In this document: piece after piece, positions 1 to 8,556 of the stretch
How the letters are laid out: each line of letters starts with the position of its first letter
Position numbering within the stretch: the stretch's first letter is position 1
Assembly (NCBI GenBank): GCA_039030715.1
Contig: JBCCDU010000008.1
Span: forward strand, 14,487 to 78,486
Direction: 5' to 3'
DNA length: 64,000 nucleotides
DNA from: Thermohalobaculum sp039030715
GTDB lineage: Bacteria > Pseudomonadota > Alphaproteobacteria > Rhodobacterales > Rhodobacteraceae
Notes under the pieces: model-generated
What the model was told of the DNA's origin: nothing
Databases searched by the model: none
Seen by the model: the letters and a program-made list of their open reading frames with translations, nothing else
Made by a program: the position numbers and the translations under genes

Positions 1-1
1 C

Positions 2-484
2 ATCGGCGCCGGTATCCATAAGACGCTGAATGGTGGGCATCTGGATATCCATGCCGACTTCAATCATCATAAGCAGATGAACCTGGAGCGTCGGCTGAAC
101 GTCCTGATCTACCTCAACGATGACTGGCAGGAGGATTGGGGGGGCTGTTTCGAAATCTGGGACAAGGAGATGAGCCGCAAGGAGGCCAGCTTTGCCCCGA
201 TGCGCAACCGGATGGTCTGCTTCTCGACCGGCTCCGACACTTTCCACGGCAATCCCGTGCCTGTGAACCACCCAGAGGGCAAGCCGAGGCTTTCGATCGC
301 GCTTTACTACTACACGGCCACCTGGGATGCCTCGCGCAAGTCGCATACAACGCTGTTCAAGCCACGCCCCGGCACGGTGGACGAGATCGACCGCAAGGTG
401 GCGCGGCGCGCCATGGCGCAGGACTTTCTGCCACCGATCCTCTATCGTCGGATCGCCAACAAACTGTCGCGGCTGGGCTTCTGA
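2..484 (+). CDS. 2-oxoglutarate/Fe(II)-dependent oxygenase, 5' truncated by window edge
   Basis: The reading frame is open from the first full codon of the window, so the start lies upstream; 160 residues are visible. They form the double-stranded beta-helix core of the prolyl-4-hydroxylase-like 2OG-Fe(II) oxygenases. The iron ligands appear as H17-x-D19 (in HLDIHADFN) and a distal H82 (TFHGNP), and R96 (PRLSIALYYYT) is the expected 2-oxoglutarate-binding arginine. Members hydroxylate a protein side chain or small molecule; the substrate cannot be read from sequence. The C-terminal 50 residues are basic and outside the catalytic core. It lies beside glycosyltransferase and exopolysaccharide genes, but nothing ties it to that pathway. 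Family call firm, role unknown. Confidence 0.8.
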   Translation: MGAGIHKTLNGGHLDIHADFNHHKQMNLERRLNVLIYLNDDWQEDWGGCFEIWDKEMSRKEASFAPMRNRMVCFSTGSDTFHGNPVPVNHPEGKPRLSIALYYYTATWDASRKSHTTLFKPRPGTVDEIDRKVARRAMAQDFLPPILYRRIANKLSRLGF

Positions 485-527
485 TGTCGCCCACATCGAT
501 CGAGTGTCATCCGCTGTTCGCCCCGAT

Positions 528-548
528 GTCCCGGACTTGATCCGGGAC
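528..548. terminator. Hairpin downstream of the oxygenase gene
   Basis: A perfect 8-bp inverted repeat (GTCCCGGA / TCCGGGAC, loop CTTGA) lies 43 bases after the oxygenase stop. No T-tract follows, so it is a weak intrinsic terminator at best. From memory this hairpin resembles short palindromes dispersed in many alphaproteobacterial genomes; I saw no second copy in this window. Confidence 0.35.
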
Positions 549-603
549 CTCTTGGCACCGGCACTTAATCATTTCCTAACACCAGTCATGTCTCATTACA
601 GTC

Positions 604-990
604 ATGCTTCCTTGGTTACGCTTCGTCATTATGGGATACGCCTTGTCTACCTTGGCCGGGGTCTGGCTCGGCATATGGGCGGGGGGCACAGGCCGGGCCT
701 GGTTCGCCGGCATCATGACCGCGTGGCTGGGCGGCGGGGCGATGACGCTTACCTTGGCCTATGGATGGTATCGCGGCATCTGGCTGACCGGTTTCGTCGC
801 GCAACCCGTGGTGCTGGAGGATCAGCCGGGCGAGGCGCCGCCGGACGCGGAGGATGATCTATGGCAATGGACCGCTGATCTGATGGCGGAACAGTTCGAG
901 GCCGATCTGGCTGCGGACAGGGCGGCGCAGGAAGCCGCTCAGATCGAGGCCGAGGAACGGGTTGCGGAGCGCCTGCGCCGCCTGGGTTAG
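604..990 (+). CDS. Small hypothetical membrane protein
   Basis: Predicted 128 residues. The first ~60 residues hold two hydrophobic, glycine-rich segments (about 5-25 and 32-54) separated by a short turn, consistent with a two-helix inner-membrane hairpin. The rest is a highly charged, alanine/glutamate-rich tail (about 75-128) that is probably helical or coiled-coil and cytoplasmic. I recognise no family. The ATG is the first in frame and has no strong ribosome-binding site. It sits between the oxygenase and a convergent glycosyltransferase. Coding potential is supported by the clear membrane-then-charged organisation, but function is unknown. Confidence 0.6.
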   Translation: MLPWLRFVIMGYALSTLAGVWLGIWAGGTGRAWFAGIMTAWLGGGAMTLTLAYGWYRGIWLTGFVAQPVVLEDQPGEAPPDAEDDLWQWTADLMAEQFEADLAADRAAQEAAQIEAEERVAERLRRLG

Positions 991-1014
991 ATATGCGTTG
1001 CCCGATACGCGCCC

Positions 1015-1848
1015 TCAGCGCCCTCGCGTCCATCCCTGATCGCCGCTGGTGATCGAGCGCAGCCTCACCGCAAGCATCACCGCGACATAAACGGCATAGC
1101 TGACCGGGTGCCCCAGAAGCAGGCGCAGATGTCCCGCTGCGCCCAGGCTCGGCTTGCCCTCGTTCTTCAGCAGATGCGGGTACCTCGCGGCAATCTCGGC
1201 ATCACCGGCGGCCTGACGCTGACGCACCCGCACCAGCCGCGCGAACCCCTCGACCATCGGCCAGAGATAGGTGTCCGGCACCTTCACGCGCTCCGTCGGG
1301 GTGAAATGCAGCCGCACATAAGTATCGTCGGAAATGATCTGCGGGAATTCTTTCCAGCGCGCGCGCCCCGTGGCATTGACGGCGAATAGTCCAGCCCCCG
1401 GCACGCCAGCGGTCATGAAGGGCAGTCGCACCCACAGATGGGCGTGGCGCCGCGTCACCCAGCTTTGCGCAGGCGCGACCACTAGTTTTCCGCTGACATA
1501 GCGGGGAGCATTGCCCTCCAGCGCCCTACAAAGCGCGACCATCAGCCCCTCGCTGCAGATCACATCCGCATCGAGATAGGCGCGCAGATCCCCTTGCGCC
1601 TCCGCATCCGCTCGATTGAGCGCGTTGGGCTTTCCAGCCTCCGCGATGTCCAGAACGGTCAGGTCGTAGCCCAGATCGGCAAATCGAGTGCGATAGCCGT
1701 CGGCGATCTCAACCGTCGCGTCGGTGCAGGCGTTGGCAGCGACGATCACCTCCATCGGCTGACCGTCCAGGTTTTGCCCCAGCAAGGCGTCGAGACAGGG
1801 GCCGATATAAGCTGCCTCGTTGTTCGCGGGGATGATAACGCTCAGCAT
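1015..1848 (-). CDS. Family 2 glycosyltransferase
   Basis: 277 residues. The N-terminus (SVIIPANNEAAYIGPCLDAL) is the nucleotide-binding start of a GT-A fold, and DADV near residue 93 is the DxD-type metal/nucleotide motif. Family 2 enzymes transfer a sugar from a nucleotide-sugar to a growing glycan or lipid acceptor on the cytoplasmic face of the inner membrane. The C-terminal region has a hydrophobic stretch (about 245-265) that may anchor it. It is transcribed away from the exosortase gene and is the leftmost gene that plausibly belongs to the exopolysaccharide locus. Donor and acceptor sugars cannot be predicted. Confidence 0.85.
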   Translation of the reverse strand: MLSVIIPANNEAAYIGPCLDALLGQNLDGQPMEVIVAANACTDATVEIADGYRTRFADLGYDLTVLDIAEAGKPNALNRADAEAQGDLRAYLDADVICSEGLMVALCRALEGNAPRYVSGKLVVAPAQSWVTRRHAHLWVRLPFMTAGVPGAGLFAVNATGRARWKEFPQIISDDTYVRLHFTPTERVKVPDTYLWPMVEGFARLVRVRQRQAAGDAEIAARYPHLLKNEGKPSLGAAGHLRLLLGHPVSYAVYVAVMLAVRLRSITSGDQGWTRGR

Positions 1849-1950
1849 CCGGGGCCTTTCTTCGCTGGCGCCGCTTTGGCACGAAGGCCGATCTGTTTCA
1901 ACCGGCCCCTGCGGCTTGCATACAACGGCAGTGCAGCAAACCCCCGGCGG

Positions 1951-1966
1951 TTGTGCAAATGCGCAA
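1951..1966. promoter_or_regulatory. Candidate operator in the divergent region before the exosortase operon
   Basis: The 264-base gap 1849-2112 separates the divergent glycosyltransferase and exosortase genes and should hold both promoters. Within it TTGTGCA-AA-TGCGCAA is an inverted repeat with one mismatch in 7-bp arms. An AT-rich TAAAAT follows at 1976. No convincing -35/-10 pair with normal spacing was found. Regulatory role is inferred from position only. Confidence 0.25.
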
Positions 1967-2112
1967 CGAACGTGCTAAAATTCCTACATCCGTAGAACGT
2001 GGTGCCATTGCGCCTCGCCATGCCGGATGCGTGAGGGTATCAGAGTGCTGCGAGAGAGTGGATCATGGCGGGCGTGCGCCCGTGCCTTGGTGGGATGTGA
2101 GACGACAAGCAC

Positions 2113-3750
2113 ATGGCCGTATCGACTGACGAAGGTCTGGGGCGCGAAGGGGCCTCTCTGTCCAGGCTTTGGCCCGGCGCGGCGGTGTTCGCGGCGGCCT
2201 GCATCGCAGCGTCTATCCTTTTACACCAGGGCGGCGCCGCGCTGGTGCGCGCCTGGCAGGTGCCGGAATACACCCATGGCTGGCTGATCCCTGTGATCTC
2301 CGGCTATCTCTTTTTGCGTCAATTGAAAACCGTGCCCGCCAATCCTGGCCCGGTGACCGATCGCTGGCCCGGTGTGCTGGTCCTGATGCTGGCGCTGCTG
2401 TTGGGCCTTGCCGGCAACATCACCCAAATCGAGAAGCTGATCGCAGTCGCCATCATTGTCTGGTCGGGCGGCATGGTGCTGGTCAGCTTTGGCTGGGCAC
2501 GCGGCAAGCAGTTCTGGCCACCGGTTCTGCATCTTTGCTTCATGCTGCCTTTGCCGTTCTTCCTCTATTGGAAGACATCGATTGCGCTGCAATTCATCTC
2601 CTCCGAGCTGGGGGTTGCCTTCATCCGGATGATGGCGATCCCGGTCTTTCTGGATGGCAACATCATCGATCTGGGCGAGTTCAAACTGCATGTGGCGGAG
2701 GCGTGCTCGGGTCTGCGCTACCTCTTCCCGATCCTCAGCTTCACGTATATTTTCGCGGTGCTCTATCAGGGATCGTATTGGCACAAGGCGATCCTTCTGC
2801 TGGCGGCTGTTCCGATCACCATCGTGATGAACTCCATCCGGATCGGAGTGATCGGCGTAATCGTCGACAATTACGGCATCGAACATGCCGAGGGGTTCAT
2901 GCACTATTTCGAGGGTTGGGTGATCTTCCTGGCCTGCATCCTGATGATGATCGGCTTGGCGCGGGTGTTGCAATGGCTCGCTCGCGACCGGCGCAGCCTG
3001 GTGGAGGTTCTGGACCTCGAGACCACCGGGTTGGGTGAACAGATGATGCGGGTTCGCGACATCCGCCCCTCGGTCGCACTGCTGGGAAGCACGCTGGCCA
3101 TCGCGGCGGCCGGCCTGGCGTGGAGCCCGCTGGCGGCACCCCCCCAAACGCCGATCGAGCGCGATCCCCTACTGATCTTTCCGAACGAACTTGGCGAATG
3201 GCGCAGCACTGCTAGACAGGAGCTGACGCCCGAAATTGCCCAGGTTTTGGCGGCGGATGACTATCTCTCGGCCAGCTATTTCTCGACCGATGCGCCTGCG
3301 CCGGTCGACCTCTTCGTCGCCTGGTACCGCGATCAGGGCAAGACCGGCGGCATCCATTCGCCCGAAGTTTGTATTCCCGCCGGTGGATGGGAGATGTCCG
3401 AGATCGAGGCGACCGAGGTTACGGTCGATATCGGCGGGCAGCCGACCGCCATTCCGGTCAACCGGGCGATCATCCAGAAGGGGCTCGAGAAGCAGCTCGT
3501 CTACTACTGGTTCGATCAGGCGGGTCGGCGGATCACCTCGGATTATGCCGCCAAGCTCTATCTCCTCTGGGATGGATTGCAGAGTGGGCGTACCGATGGC
3601 GCGCTGGTCCGCCTGCTCACCCCGATCGGGCCGGAGGAGCCGGTAACCCAAGCCGATGCGCGGCTGAGGCAGATGATGTCTCATGCCCTTCCGGAACTGA
3701 CCCGGTTCTTTGGCACGCAAGTGACAATCCAAGACGATTCAGCGAATTGA
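2113..3750 (+). CDS. xrtD: Exosortase with C-terminal EpsI domain (XrtD type, VPLPA-CTERM specific)
   Basis: 545 residues. Residues 1-290 are a polytopic exosortase domain with the catalytic triad seen as C198 (EACSGLR), R243 (MNSIRI) and H264 (GFMHYFEGW). Exosortases are membrane transpeptidase-like enzymes that cut and process proteins carrying a C-terminal sorting tail in the periplasm. Residues ~320-540 form an EpsI-like domain with the characteristic HSPEVCIPAGGW at 415-426; this fusion is common in the family. The VPLPA-CTERM protein encoded at 10899-11516 is the obvious substrate, which is why the XrtD subtype is assigned. It starts a run of same-strand polysaccharide genes. The ATG is preceded by only a weak Shine-Dalgarno. 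Family certain; subtype is inferred from the nearby tail signal. Confidence 0.9.
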   Translation: MAVSTDEGLGREGASLSRLWPGAAVFAAACIAASILLHQGGAALVRAWQVPEYTHGWLIPVISGYLFLRQLKTVPANPGPVTDRWPGVLVLMLALLLGLAGNITQIEKLIAVAIIVWSGGMVLVSFGWARGKQFWPPVLHLCFMLPLPFFLYWKTSIALQFISSELGVAFIRMMAIPVFLDGNIIDLGEFKLHVAEACSGLRYLFPILSFTYIFAVLYQGSYWHKAILLLAAVPITIVMNSIRIGVIGVIVDNYGIEHAEGFMHYFEGWVIFLACILMMIGLARVLQWLARDRRSLVEVLDLETTGLGEQMMRVRDIRPSVALLGSTLAIAAAGLAWSPLAAPPQTPIERDPLLIFPNELGEWRSTARQELTPEIAQVLAADDYLSASYFSTDAPAPVDLFVAWYRDQGKTGGIHSPEVCIPAGGWEMSEIEATEVTVDIGGQPTAIPVNRAIIQKGLEKQLVYYWFDQAGRRITSDYAAKLYLLWDGLQSGRTDGALVRLLTPIGPEEPVTQADARLRQMMSHALPELTRFFGTQVTIQDDSAN

Positions 3751-3801
3751 CAGACAATAGCGCCAAGCCAGTAACAGGCTTGGGCGCCAGAGGAGAGCGA
3801 C

Positions 3802-5400
3802 ATGGAACAGGCTCAGGCGATCCGCGATCTGTGGCGGGTGTTTCGCAGGCGCTTTGCCATCCTTGCGGGCGTGGCGCTGCTCGGTGCCGCGATTTCGATG
3901 TTCGTCGCCTACCTCCTGCCGCCGGTTTATGAGTCCAGCGCCAAGATCCTGGTGGAGAGCCAGCAGATCCCGACTGAACTGGCTCGCTCGACCGTGACCG
4001 CCTCGGCGGCCGAGCGGTTGCAGTTGATCGAACAGCGCTTGATGACGCGCGACAATCTGTTTAACATGATCGAGGAACTTGGGTTGTTCTCGGCCCGGGA
4101 CGATCTGACCCTGTCCGAGAAGATCGGGCTGGTGCGCGACGCCACCAAGATCAAGGCGATTGCGGTCAGCGGCAAACGTCAGCGGCGCAACGACACCTCG
4201 ATTTCGGCCTTCACGATCTCGGTCTCGTTCAACGATCCAGGCGACGCAGCGCGGATCGCAAACGAGTTTGTAACCACGGTGCTGGACCAGAACCTGCGAG
4301 CCCGAACCGAGCGCGCCAGCGAAACGCTGGGCTTCTTCGAGCAGGAGGAGGACCGGCTGAGCGGGGCTCTGGCCACGCTTGAGAGCGAAATCACCATCTA
4401 TAAACGCGACAACGAAGCGGCGCTGCCCGACAGCCTGGAGTTCCGCCGCTCGGAACTCTCGCGCCTGGCGCAGACCGATCAGGAGCTTGACCGACGGATC
4501 CTGGAACTGGAGGAGGAGCGGGGCACTCTGGAAGCCACGCTGGAGATGTCCGGCGGGACCGCGGCGCCGGACGCGGCCCTTTCAGCGGAGGAGCGCGAGA
4601 TCCGCAGGCTTGAAGCACTGCTGACCCAAAAACGCGCCTTGTTCTCGGAAAATCATCGCGAGGTGCGGACCCTGAAGGCGCAGATCGCAGCGCTCGAGGC
4701 AACCTTGCCGACCACTACTAACGAGGACGGCACAACGACGGCGCAGAGCATTCAGGAAATGGGAATGCGCCGGCAGATCGATCTGCTGGGCACGCAGATC
4801 ACCCTGCTGAAAGATCAGAAGGCGGCCATTGACGAGCGCCGGACCGCGCTAGAACTATCGATCCAGCAGACGCCCAATATCGAGATGACGATCAATGGGC
4901 TCTATCGCCGTCATGCCGAGATCCAGGAACAGCTCAGCACCATCGTGCGCAAGCGGGTCGAGGCCGAAACCGGCGAGCGGCTGGAAATGAACCAACAGGC
5001 TGAACGCTTCGAGGTGATCGAGAACCCGGTGGTGGCGGAGAAACCCGTCTCGCCCAACCGGCGCAAGATCCTTATGCTGGGCAGCGGAGTCAGCATGGCC
5101 CTTGCCGTGGCGCTTGCCTTCCTGATCGAGATAATGAACCCGGCGATCCGATCCGCCGCGCAGATGGAGCGGATGCTGGATCTGCGCCCGGTCGCGACGA
5201 TCCCCTACATCCAGACGGCGGGAGAACGGCGGCGCAGGCGGTTCTGGTTGACGACCGTGGTTCTGCTGCTGGTGGCAGGGTTGCCGGCGCTGCTCTTCGC
5301 CATCGATCAGTACTACTTGCCGCTGGAGCTGCTCGGCGTGCGAATTGTCGAGCGGACCGGGTTGGACGAGATCATCCGCATCATCGAGGCCAGGCTCTAG
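3802..5400 (+). CDS. Polysaccharide chain-length determinant (Wzz/GumC type, exosortase-associated)
   Basis: 532 residues. A transmembrane helix near residues 15-37 is followed by the Wzz signature region (PPVYESSAKILVESQQIP), a long periplasmic coiled coil (about 170-410), then a second helix (about 417-440) after a proline-rich PVVAEKPVSPNRRK. A third hydrophobic segment (about 480-502) lies near the end. Such proteins form inner-membrane oligomers that set polymer length and bridge to the outer-membrane exporter. There is no fused kinase; the kinase is a separate gene at 7574. A good ribosome-binding site (AGGAGAG) precedes the ATG. The stop overlaps that of the convergent transferase by four bases (CTAG). 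Confidence 0.88.
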   Translation: MEQAQAIRDLWRVFRRRFAILAGVALLGAAISMFVAYLLPPVYESSAKILVESQQIPTELARSTVTASAAERLQLIEQRLMTRDNLFNMIEELGLFSARDDLTLSEKIGLVRDATKIKAIAVSGKRQRRNDTSISAFTISVSFNDPGDAARIANEFVTTVLDQNLRARTERASETLGFFEQEEDRLSGALATLESEITIYKRDNEAALPDSLEFRRSELSRLAQTDQELDRRILELEEERGTLEATLEMSGGTAAPDAALSAEEREIRRLEALLTQKRALFSENHREVRTLKAQIAALEATLPTTTNEDGTTTAQSIQEMGMRRQIDLLGTQITLLKDQKAAIDERRTALELSIQQTPNIEMTINGLYRRHAEIQEQLSTIVRKRVEAETGERLEMNQQAERFEVIENPVVAEKPVSPNRRKILMLGSGVSMALAVALAFLIEIMNPAIRSAAQMERMLDLRPVATIPYIQTAGERRRRRFWLTTVVLLLVAGLPALLFAIDQYYLPLELLGVRIVERTGLDEIIRIIEARL

Positions 5401-6164
5401 CGCGCGCGTCTCTCGGCCAGCGCGCTCATGATCAGGCCGGGCAATATCGCGATGCAGCGTAGATAGCGCACGGTCAGGCGTGCGGGGTTCAGTGCCATGC
5501 GCCACAACCACTCCATCGCGATCCGGCGCACCCAGCGCGGCGCGCGTTGCTGGCTGCCCGCCAGAAAATCGAGCCCCGCACCGATCGAGACGAAGCCGAC
5601 GCCGGGCAATTCCCTGCGCCCACGTGCGGCAAACATCTCCTGACGGGGCGCACCGAGCGCGAGAAAGCAGATGCGGGCGCCAGAACGCCCAAGCTCTGCT
5701 AGCATTGCGGCGGCTTCCTCACCCTCCGGATCGAAGTTCTGCGAGGGCGCGAGATGGGCCACAATGCGAAGGCGCGGAATCCTGCCGGTAAGCGTCTCGC
5801 CTGCCATCCTTAGAACCGGCTCAGTCGCGCCGAGCAGTGCCACCGGCATATCTTGTGCCGCCGCCATCCGGGTTAACGGCTCCACCAGATCCGAGCCGGG
5901 CATGAGGTCCACAGGCCGTCCCGCCATGTACGAAAGCCAGACAATCGGATTGCCATCGGCCACAACCAGATCCTGCGTCGCATAGGCGCGCGCGAAAGCC
6001 GGGGAGGTTTTCAATTTTACCAGATGATCCAGATTCAGGGTCGCCAGCGCGAAGCCATCCCCCCGCGCGAAACGGTGCGAGATCGCTTTATCCAGGCTGG
6101 CTCTGTCGGCTACCGAGATCGCGATCCGGGTCCCACCGATGGCGAGCGAGAATGGACCGGACAT
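5397..6164 (-). CDS. WecG/TagA/CpsF family glycosyltransferase
   Basis: 255 residues from the chosen ATG at 6164, which has GGGAG at good spacing; an upstream in-frame ATG would add 20 residues that do not look like the family. Family motifs include ATLNLDHLVKL, VVADGNPIVWLSYMAG (nucleotide-sugar site) and FLALGAPRQEMFA. The family transfers N-acetylmannosamine-type or other sugars to a lipid-linked acceptor, usually an early step in building a repeat unit at the inner membrane. It is convergent with the chain-length gene and divergent from the ATPase gene. The exact sugar is not predictable. Confidence 0.85.
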   Translation of the reverse strand: MSGPFSLAIGGTRIAISVADRASLDKAISHRFARGDGFALATLNLDHLVKLKTSPAFARAYATQDLVVADGNPIVWLSYMAGRPVDLMPGSDLVEPLTRMAAAQDMPVALLGATEPVLRMAGETLTGRIPRLRIVAHLAPSQNFDPEGEEAAAMLAELGRSGARICFLALGAPRQEMFAARGRRELPGVGFVSIGAGLDFLAGSQQRAPRWVRRIAMEWLWRMALNPARLTVRYLRCIAILPGLIMSALAERRAR

Positions 6165-6530
6165 CGCAAGCTCTCCCAATTCCACGTCTTCCCGTGCTTG
6201 CCTTAGCGCAGCGCAGCGCAGCACGCCATGATGCTAACGTCCGCCAGATGGGATCGAACATCGCAGAAGCGCCGCATTCTGTGCCTAAACCTCCTCATCG
6301 CAGGGGTTTCGTGTTATATGCACCTGCGAAGACGCGATGCAGAACCGGGACGCCCGGTGGTGCGATGCAGTGGCGGCGGCCCGGGATACCGTTTGTTCGG
6401 ATCTTTGGGCGATGATCACGCCGCCGATAGTGTGGAACCGCCGGAATGCTCATATTTCGGCGTGGGGGTTGGCAAATTCCGAGCCGCGATCCGTGCGGAC
6501 CGGCAGAGCATAGCGGGCGTGTCCAGAACG
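6165..6530. other. Divergent intergenic region between the transferase and ATPase genes
   Basis: 366 bases lie between the two divergent starts. The ATPase frame happens to stay open back to 6228, but the translated extension is arginine-rich, contains no recognisable domain and precedes a canonical protein start, so I read this as non-coding. It should contain promoters in both directions. I see no clear -35/-10 pair, terminator or repeat. Confidence 0.5.
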
Positions 6531-7493
6531 ATGTACGAAGAATTCTATGGCCTGAAAGCGCGCCCGTTCCAGGTGGTTCCCGACCCGGCGTTCCTCTACT
6601 GGTCGGAAGCGCATTTGATGACGTTCACGATGCTGCGCTATGGCATCCTCAGCACATCCCCGCTGACGGTGATCACCGGCGATGTTGGCGCGGGCAAGAC
6701 CACGCTTCTGCGCCAGTTGCTGGAGGAGTTTCCCGACGATCTGGTGGCGGGGTTGATTTCGAACATCCAGGCAGGCAAGGGCGAGCTTCTGGAATGGGCG
6801 CTGATGGCGTTCGATCAACCCTATCAAGATGCGAGCCATGTCCAGCGGTTCGACCGGTTCCAGAAATTCGTGGTCGAGAGCTATGCCGCCGGCAAGCGGG
6901 TCACATTGATCGTCGACGAGGCCCAGAACCTGGGCGTGGAGCAGCTGGAAGAGCTGCGCATGCTCTCGAATATAAATGCGGAGCGGGACCAGCTTCTGCA
7001 GATCATACTGGTCGGACAGCCGGAGCTGCGCGAGCTGCTCGCCAAGCCCGAACTGCGCCAGTTCGCCCAGCGCATAACCTCCGATTTTCACCTGGGATCG
7101 CTCAGCAGCGACGAGGTCCATAAATATGTCGAGCGACGCCTGAACATCGCCGGGGCGGAGTGGGAGATCTTCCCGCCCGCGACCTGCGACCTGATCTATC
7201 ACGCGACCCAGGGTGTGCCGCGGTTGATCAATGTGCTCTGTGATCTATGCCTGGTCTACGGCTTCTCCGCCGACCGCAACGTGATCGATACCGACATCTT
7301 GCGCGAACTGATGAGCAGCATGGAGCGCAATGGCATCTTCAATCAGTTCACTCCGCTTGGCGGTGCGCCGACACTTGTTGCGACAGAGCAGCCAGCGGCA
7401 CGGGCGCCCGCAGAACCTGCCCCGCCCAGGGCCGAGGCACCGGTCGCTGGGCGCGGCTCTGTTGGCGGTCTGACCGGCGGCGATGGGTCTTGA
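6531..7493 (+). CDS. Exosortase-locus AAA ATPase (ExeA/GspA-like)
   Basis: 320 residues from ATG 6531 (MYEEFYGLKARPFQ, the canonical family start); a GTG four codons earlier (6519) is an alternative. Walker A is GDVGAGKTT at residues 50-58 and Walker B is LIVDEAQNL near 127-135. A C-terminal winged-helix-like region is followed by an alanine/proline-rich tail. The family resembles the ExeA/GspA ATPases of type II secretion and is a standard companion of exosortase polysaccharide loci, where its exact role is unproven. It is followed 80 bases later by the autokinase gene. Assignment to the family is strong; energising export or assembly is inference. Confidence 0.85.
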   Translation: MYEEFYGLKARPFQVVPDPAFLYWSEAHLMTFTMLRYGILSTSPLTVITGDVGAGKTTLLRQLLEEFPDDLVAGLISNIQAGKGELLEWALMAFDQPYQDASHVQRFDRFQKFVVESYAAGKRVTLIVDEAQNLGVEQLEELRMLSNINAERDQLLQIILVGQPELRELLAKPELRQFAQRITSDFHLGSLSSDEVHKYVERRLNIAGAEWEIFPPATCDLIYHATQGVPRLINVLCDLCLVYGFSADRNVIDTDILRELMSSMERNGIFNQFTPLGGAPTLVATEQPAARAPAEPAPPRAEAPVAGRGSVGGLTGGDGS

Positions 7494-7573
7494 CAGTGTT
7501 GCGCATCTTGAGAATGCCTGGTGCGGTATCCACCACCCTGCGGCACAACCGCTAACTGGAAAGGCCCAATCGC

Positions 7574-8416
7574 GTGGTAGAGCGGCTGAAAACAGCGATC
7601 CAGAAAGCTCGTGCTATGCGAGAGCATGGCAGCGCGAGTCCGATGGCCATGCCTGCCGCGCGCCAAGCGGCCATGCCAAGCAGCCCGGGCGCCGATCGCT
7701 ATGAAGCTGCCTGGACAGCGCTGGAAGAGGTGACCTTCGATCCCGATCATCTGGAACGCAACCGGGTGATCGCTCACGCAAAGAACGAACCCGCCCATAT
7801 GGCGTTCGATGTCCTGCGGACACGAATCCTGCGGGTGTTCAAGAAACACGGCTGGACGCGGCTGGGCATTACCTCGGCCACCAAAAGCTGCGGCAAGACT
7901 TTCGCCTCGGTCAATCTGGCGCTCAGCTTCTCTCGGCAGCCGAACTGCCGCACGATTCTGATGGATATGGATTTGCGCCTGCCCAATGTCGCCCGCGTGC
8001 TGGGGGTGGAGCGGACAGATCCAGCCCGTTGGTTCCTGACCGGCGAGATCGAGGCTGCCAATTATCTACGCCGGGCTGGCTCGAACCTGGCACTGGGTTT
8101 GAACAGCGAACGGGTCACGGACTCGGCTGAGTTGATCCTCGACCCCTGCGTACCGCGCGCATTGCAGGGAATGTATGACGCGCTGGCGCCGGACGTGGTG
8201 CTTTATGACCTTCCACCGATGCTGGCCTGCGACGACGTGATGGGTTTGCTGCCGCAGCTGGATTGTGTCCTGCTGGTTGTCGGCGGCGGCTCGACCCGGG
8301 CCGAAGAAGTTGCGGAGTGTGAACGGCTGTTGACCGATCAGACCGAGTTGTTGGGCGTGCTGCTGAACAAGGCCGAAGACCCCGATCCCAGCCAATATGG
8401 GTACGGGTATTACTGA
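7574..8416 (+). CDS. Tyrosine autokinase (BY-kinase, CpsD/CapB-like)
   Basis: 280 residues, GTG start with GGAAAGG upstream. The P-loop is TSATKSCGKT (residues 100-109), Walker A' is MDMDLRLP (D131 and D133) and Walker B is VVLYDLPP, the pattern that separates BY-kinases from MinD/ParA ATPases. The tail ends YGYGYY, a tyrosine cluster that would be autophosphorylated. Such kinases pair with the Wzz-type protein (here 3802-5400) and cycle phosphorylation to control chain length and export. The kinase and its membrane activator are separate genes here, unlike the fused Wzc. The P-loop has SC where PGEGK-type sequences are more usual, but Gly, Lys and Thr are kept. Confidence 0.85.
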   Translation: MVERLKTAIQKARAMREHGSASPMAMPAARQAAMPSSPGADRYEAAWTALEEVTFDPDHLERNRVIAHAKNEPAHMAFDVLRTRILRVFKKHGWTRLGITSATKSCGKTFASVNLALSFSRQPNCRTILMDMDLRLPNVARVLGVERTDPARWFLTGEIEAANYLRRAGSNLALGLNSERVTDSAELILDPCVPRALQGMYDALAPDVVLYDLPPMLACDDVMGLLPQLDCVLLVVGGGSTRAEEVAECERLLTDQTELLGVLLNKAEDPDPSQYGYGYY

Positions 8417-8556
8417 GCGTGCGTGAAAGCTCAATAGTCACTTTCAGAGTTTCGTGTATAGCGTTGTTATAGCTTTTAAAATTGGCTCGACCTATGCGAT
8501 CTTCTGCGCTAGAGTGCCAAAAAACGAACCGCAACGGCAAAAACACGAGGAACGTG

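Noticed and set aside
7574..8416. Reading the P-loop protein as a ParA/MinD partition ATPase
   Set aside because: The DxDxR Walker A' motif, YDLPP Walker B and tyrosine-rich tail identify a tyrosine autokinase, and the chain-length protein gene is in the same cluster.
8417..8556. Possible promoter (TTTCAG ... TATAGC / TTTTAAAAT) before the export gene
   Set aside because: AT-rich strings are present, but no -35/-10 pair has acceptable sequence and spacing together.
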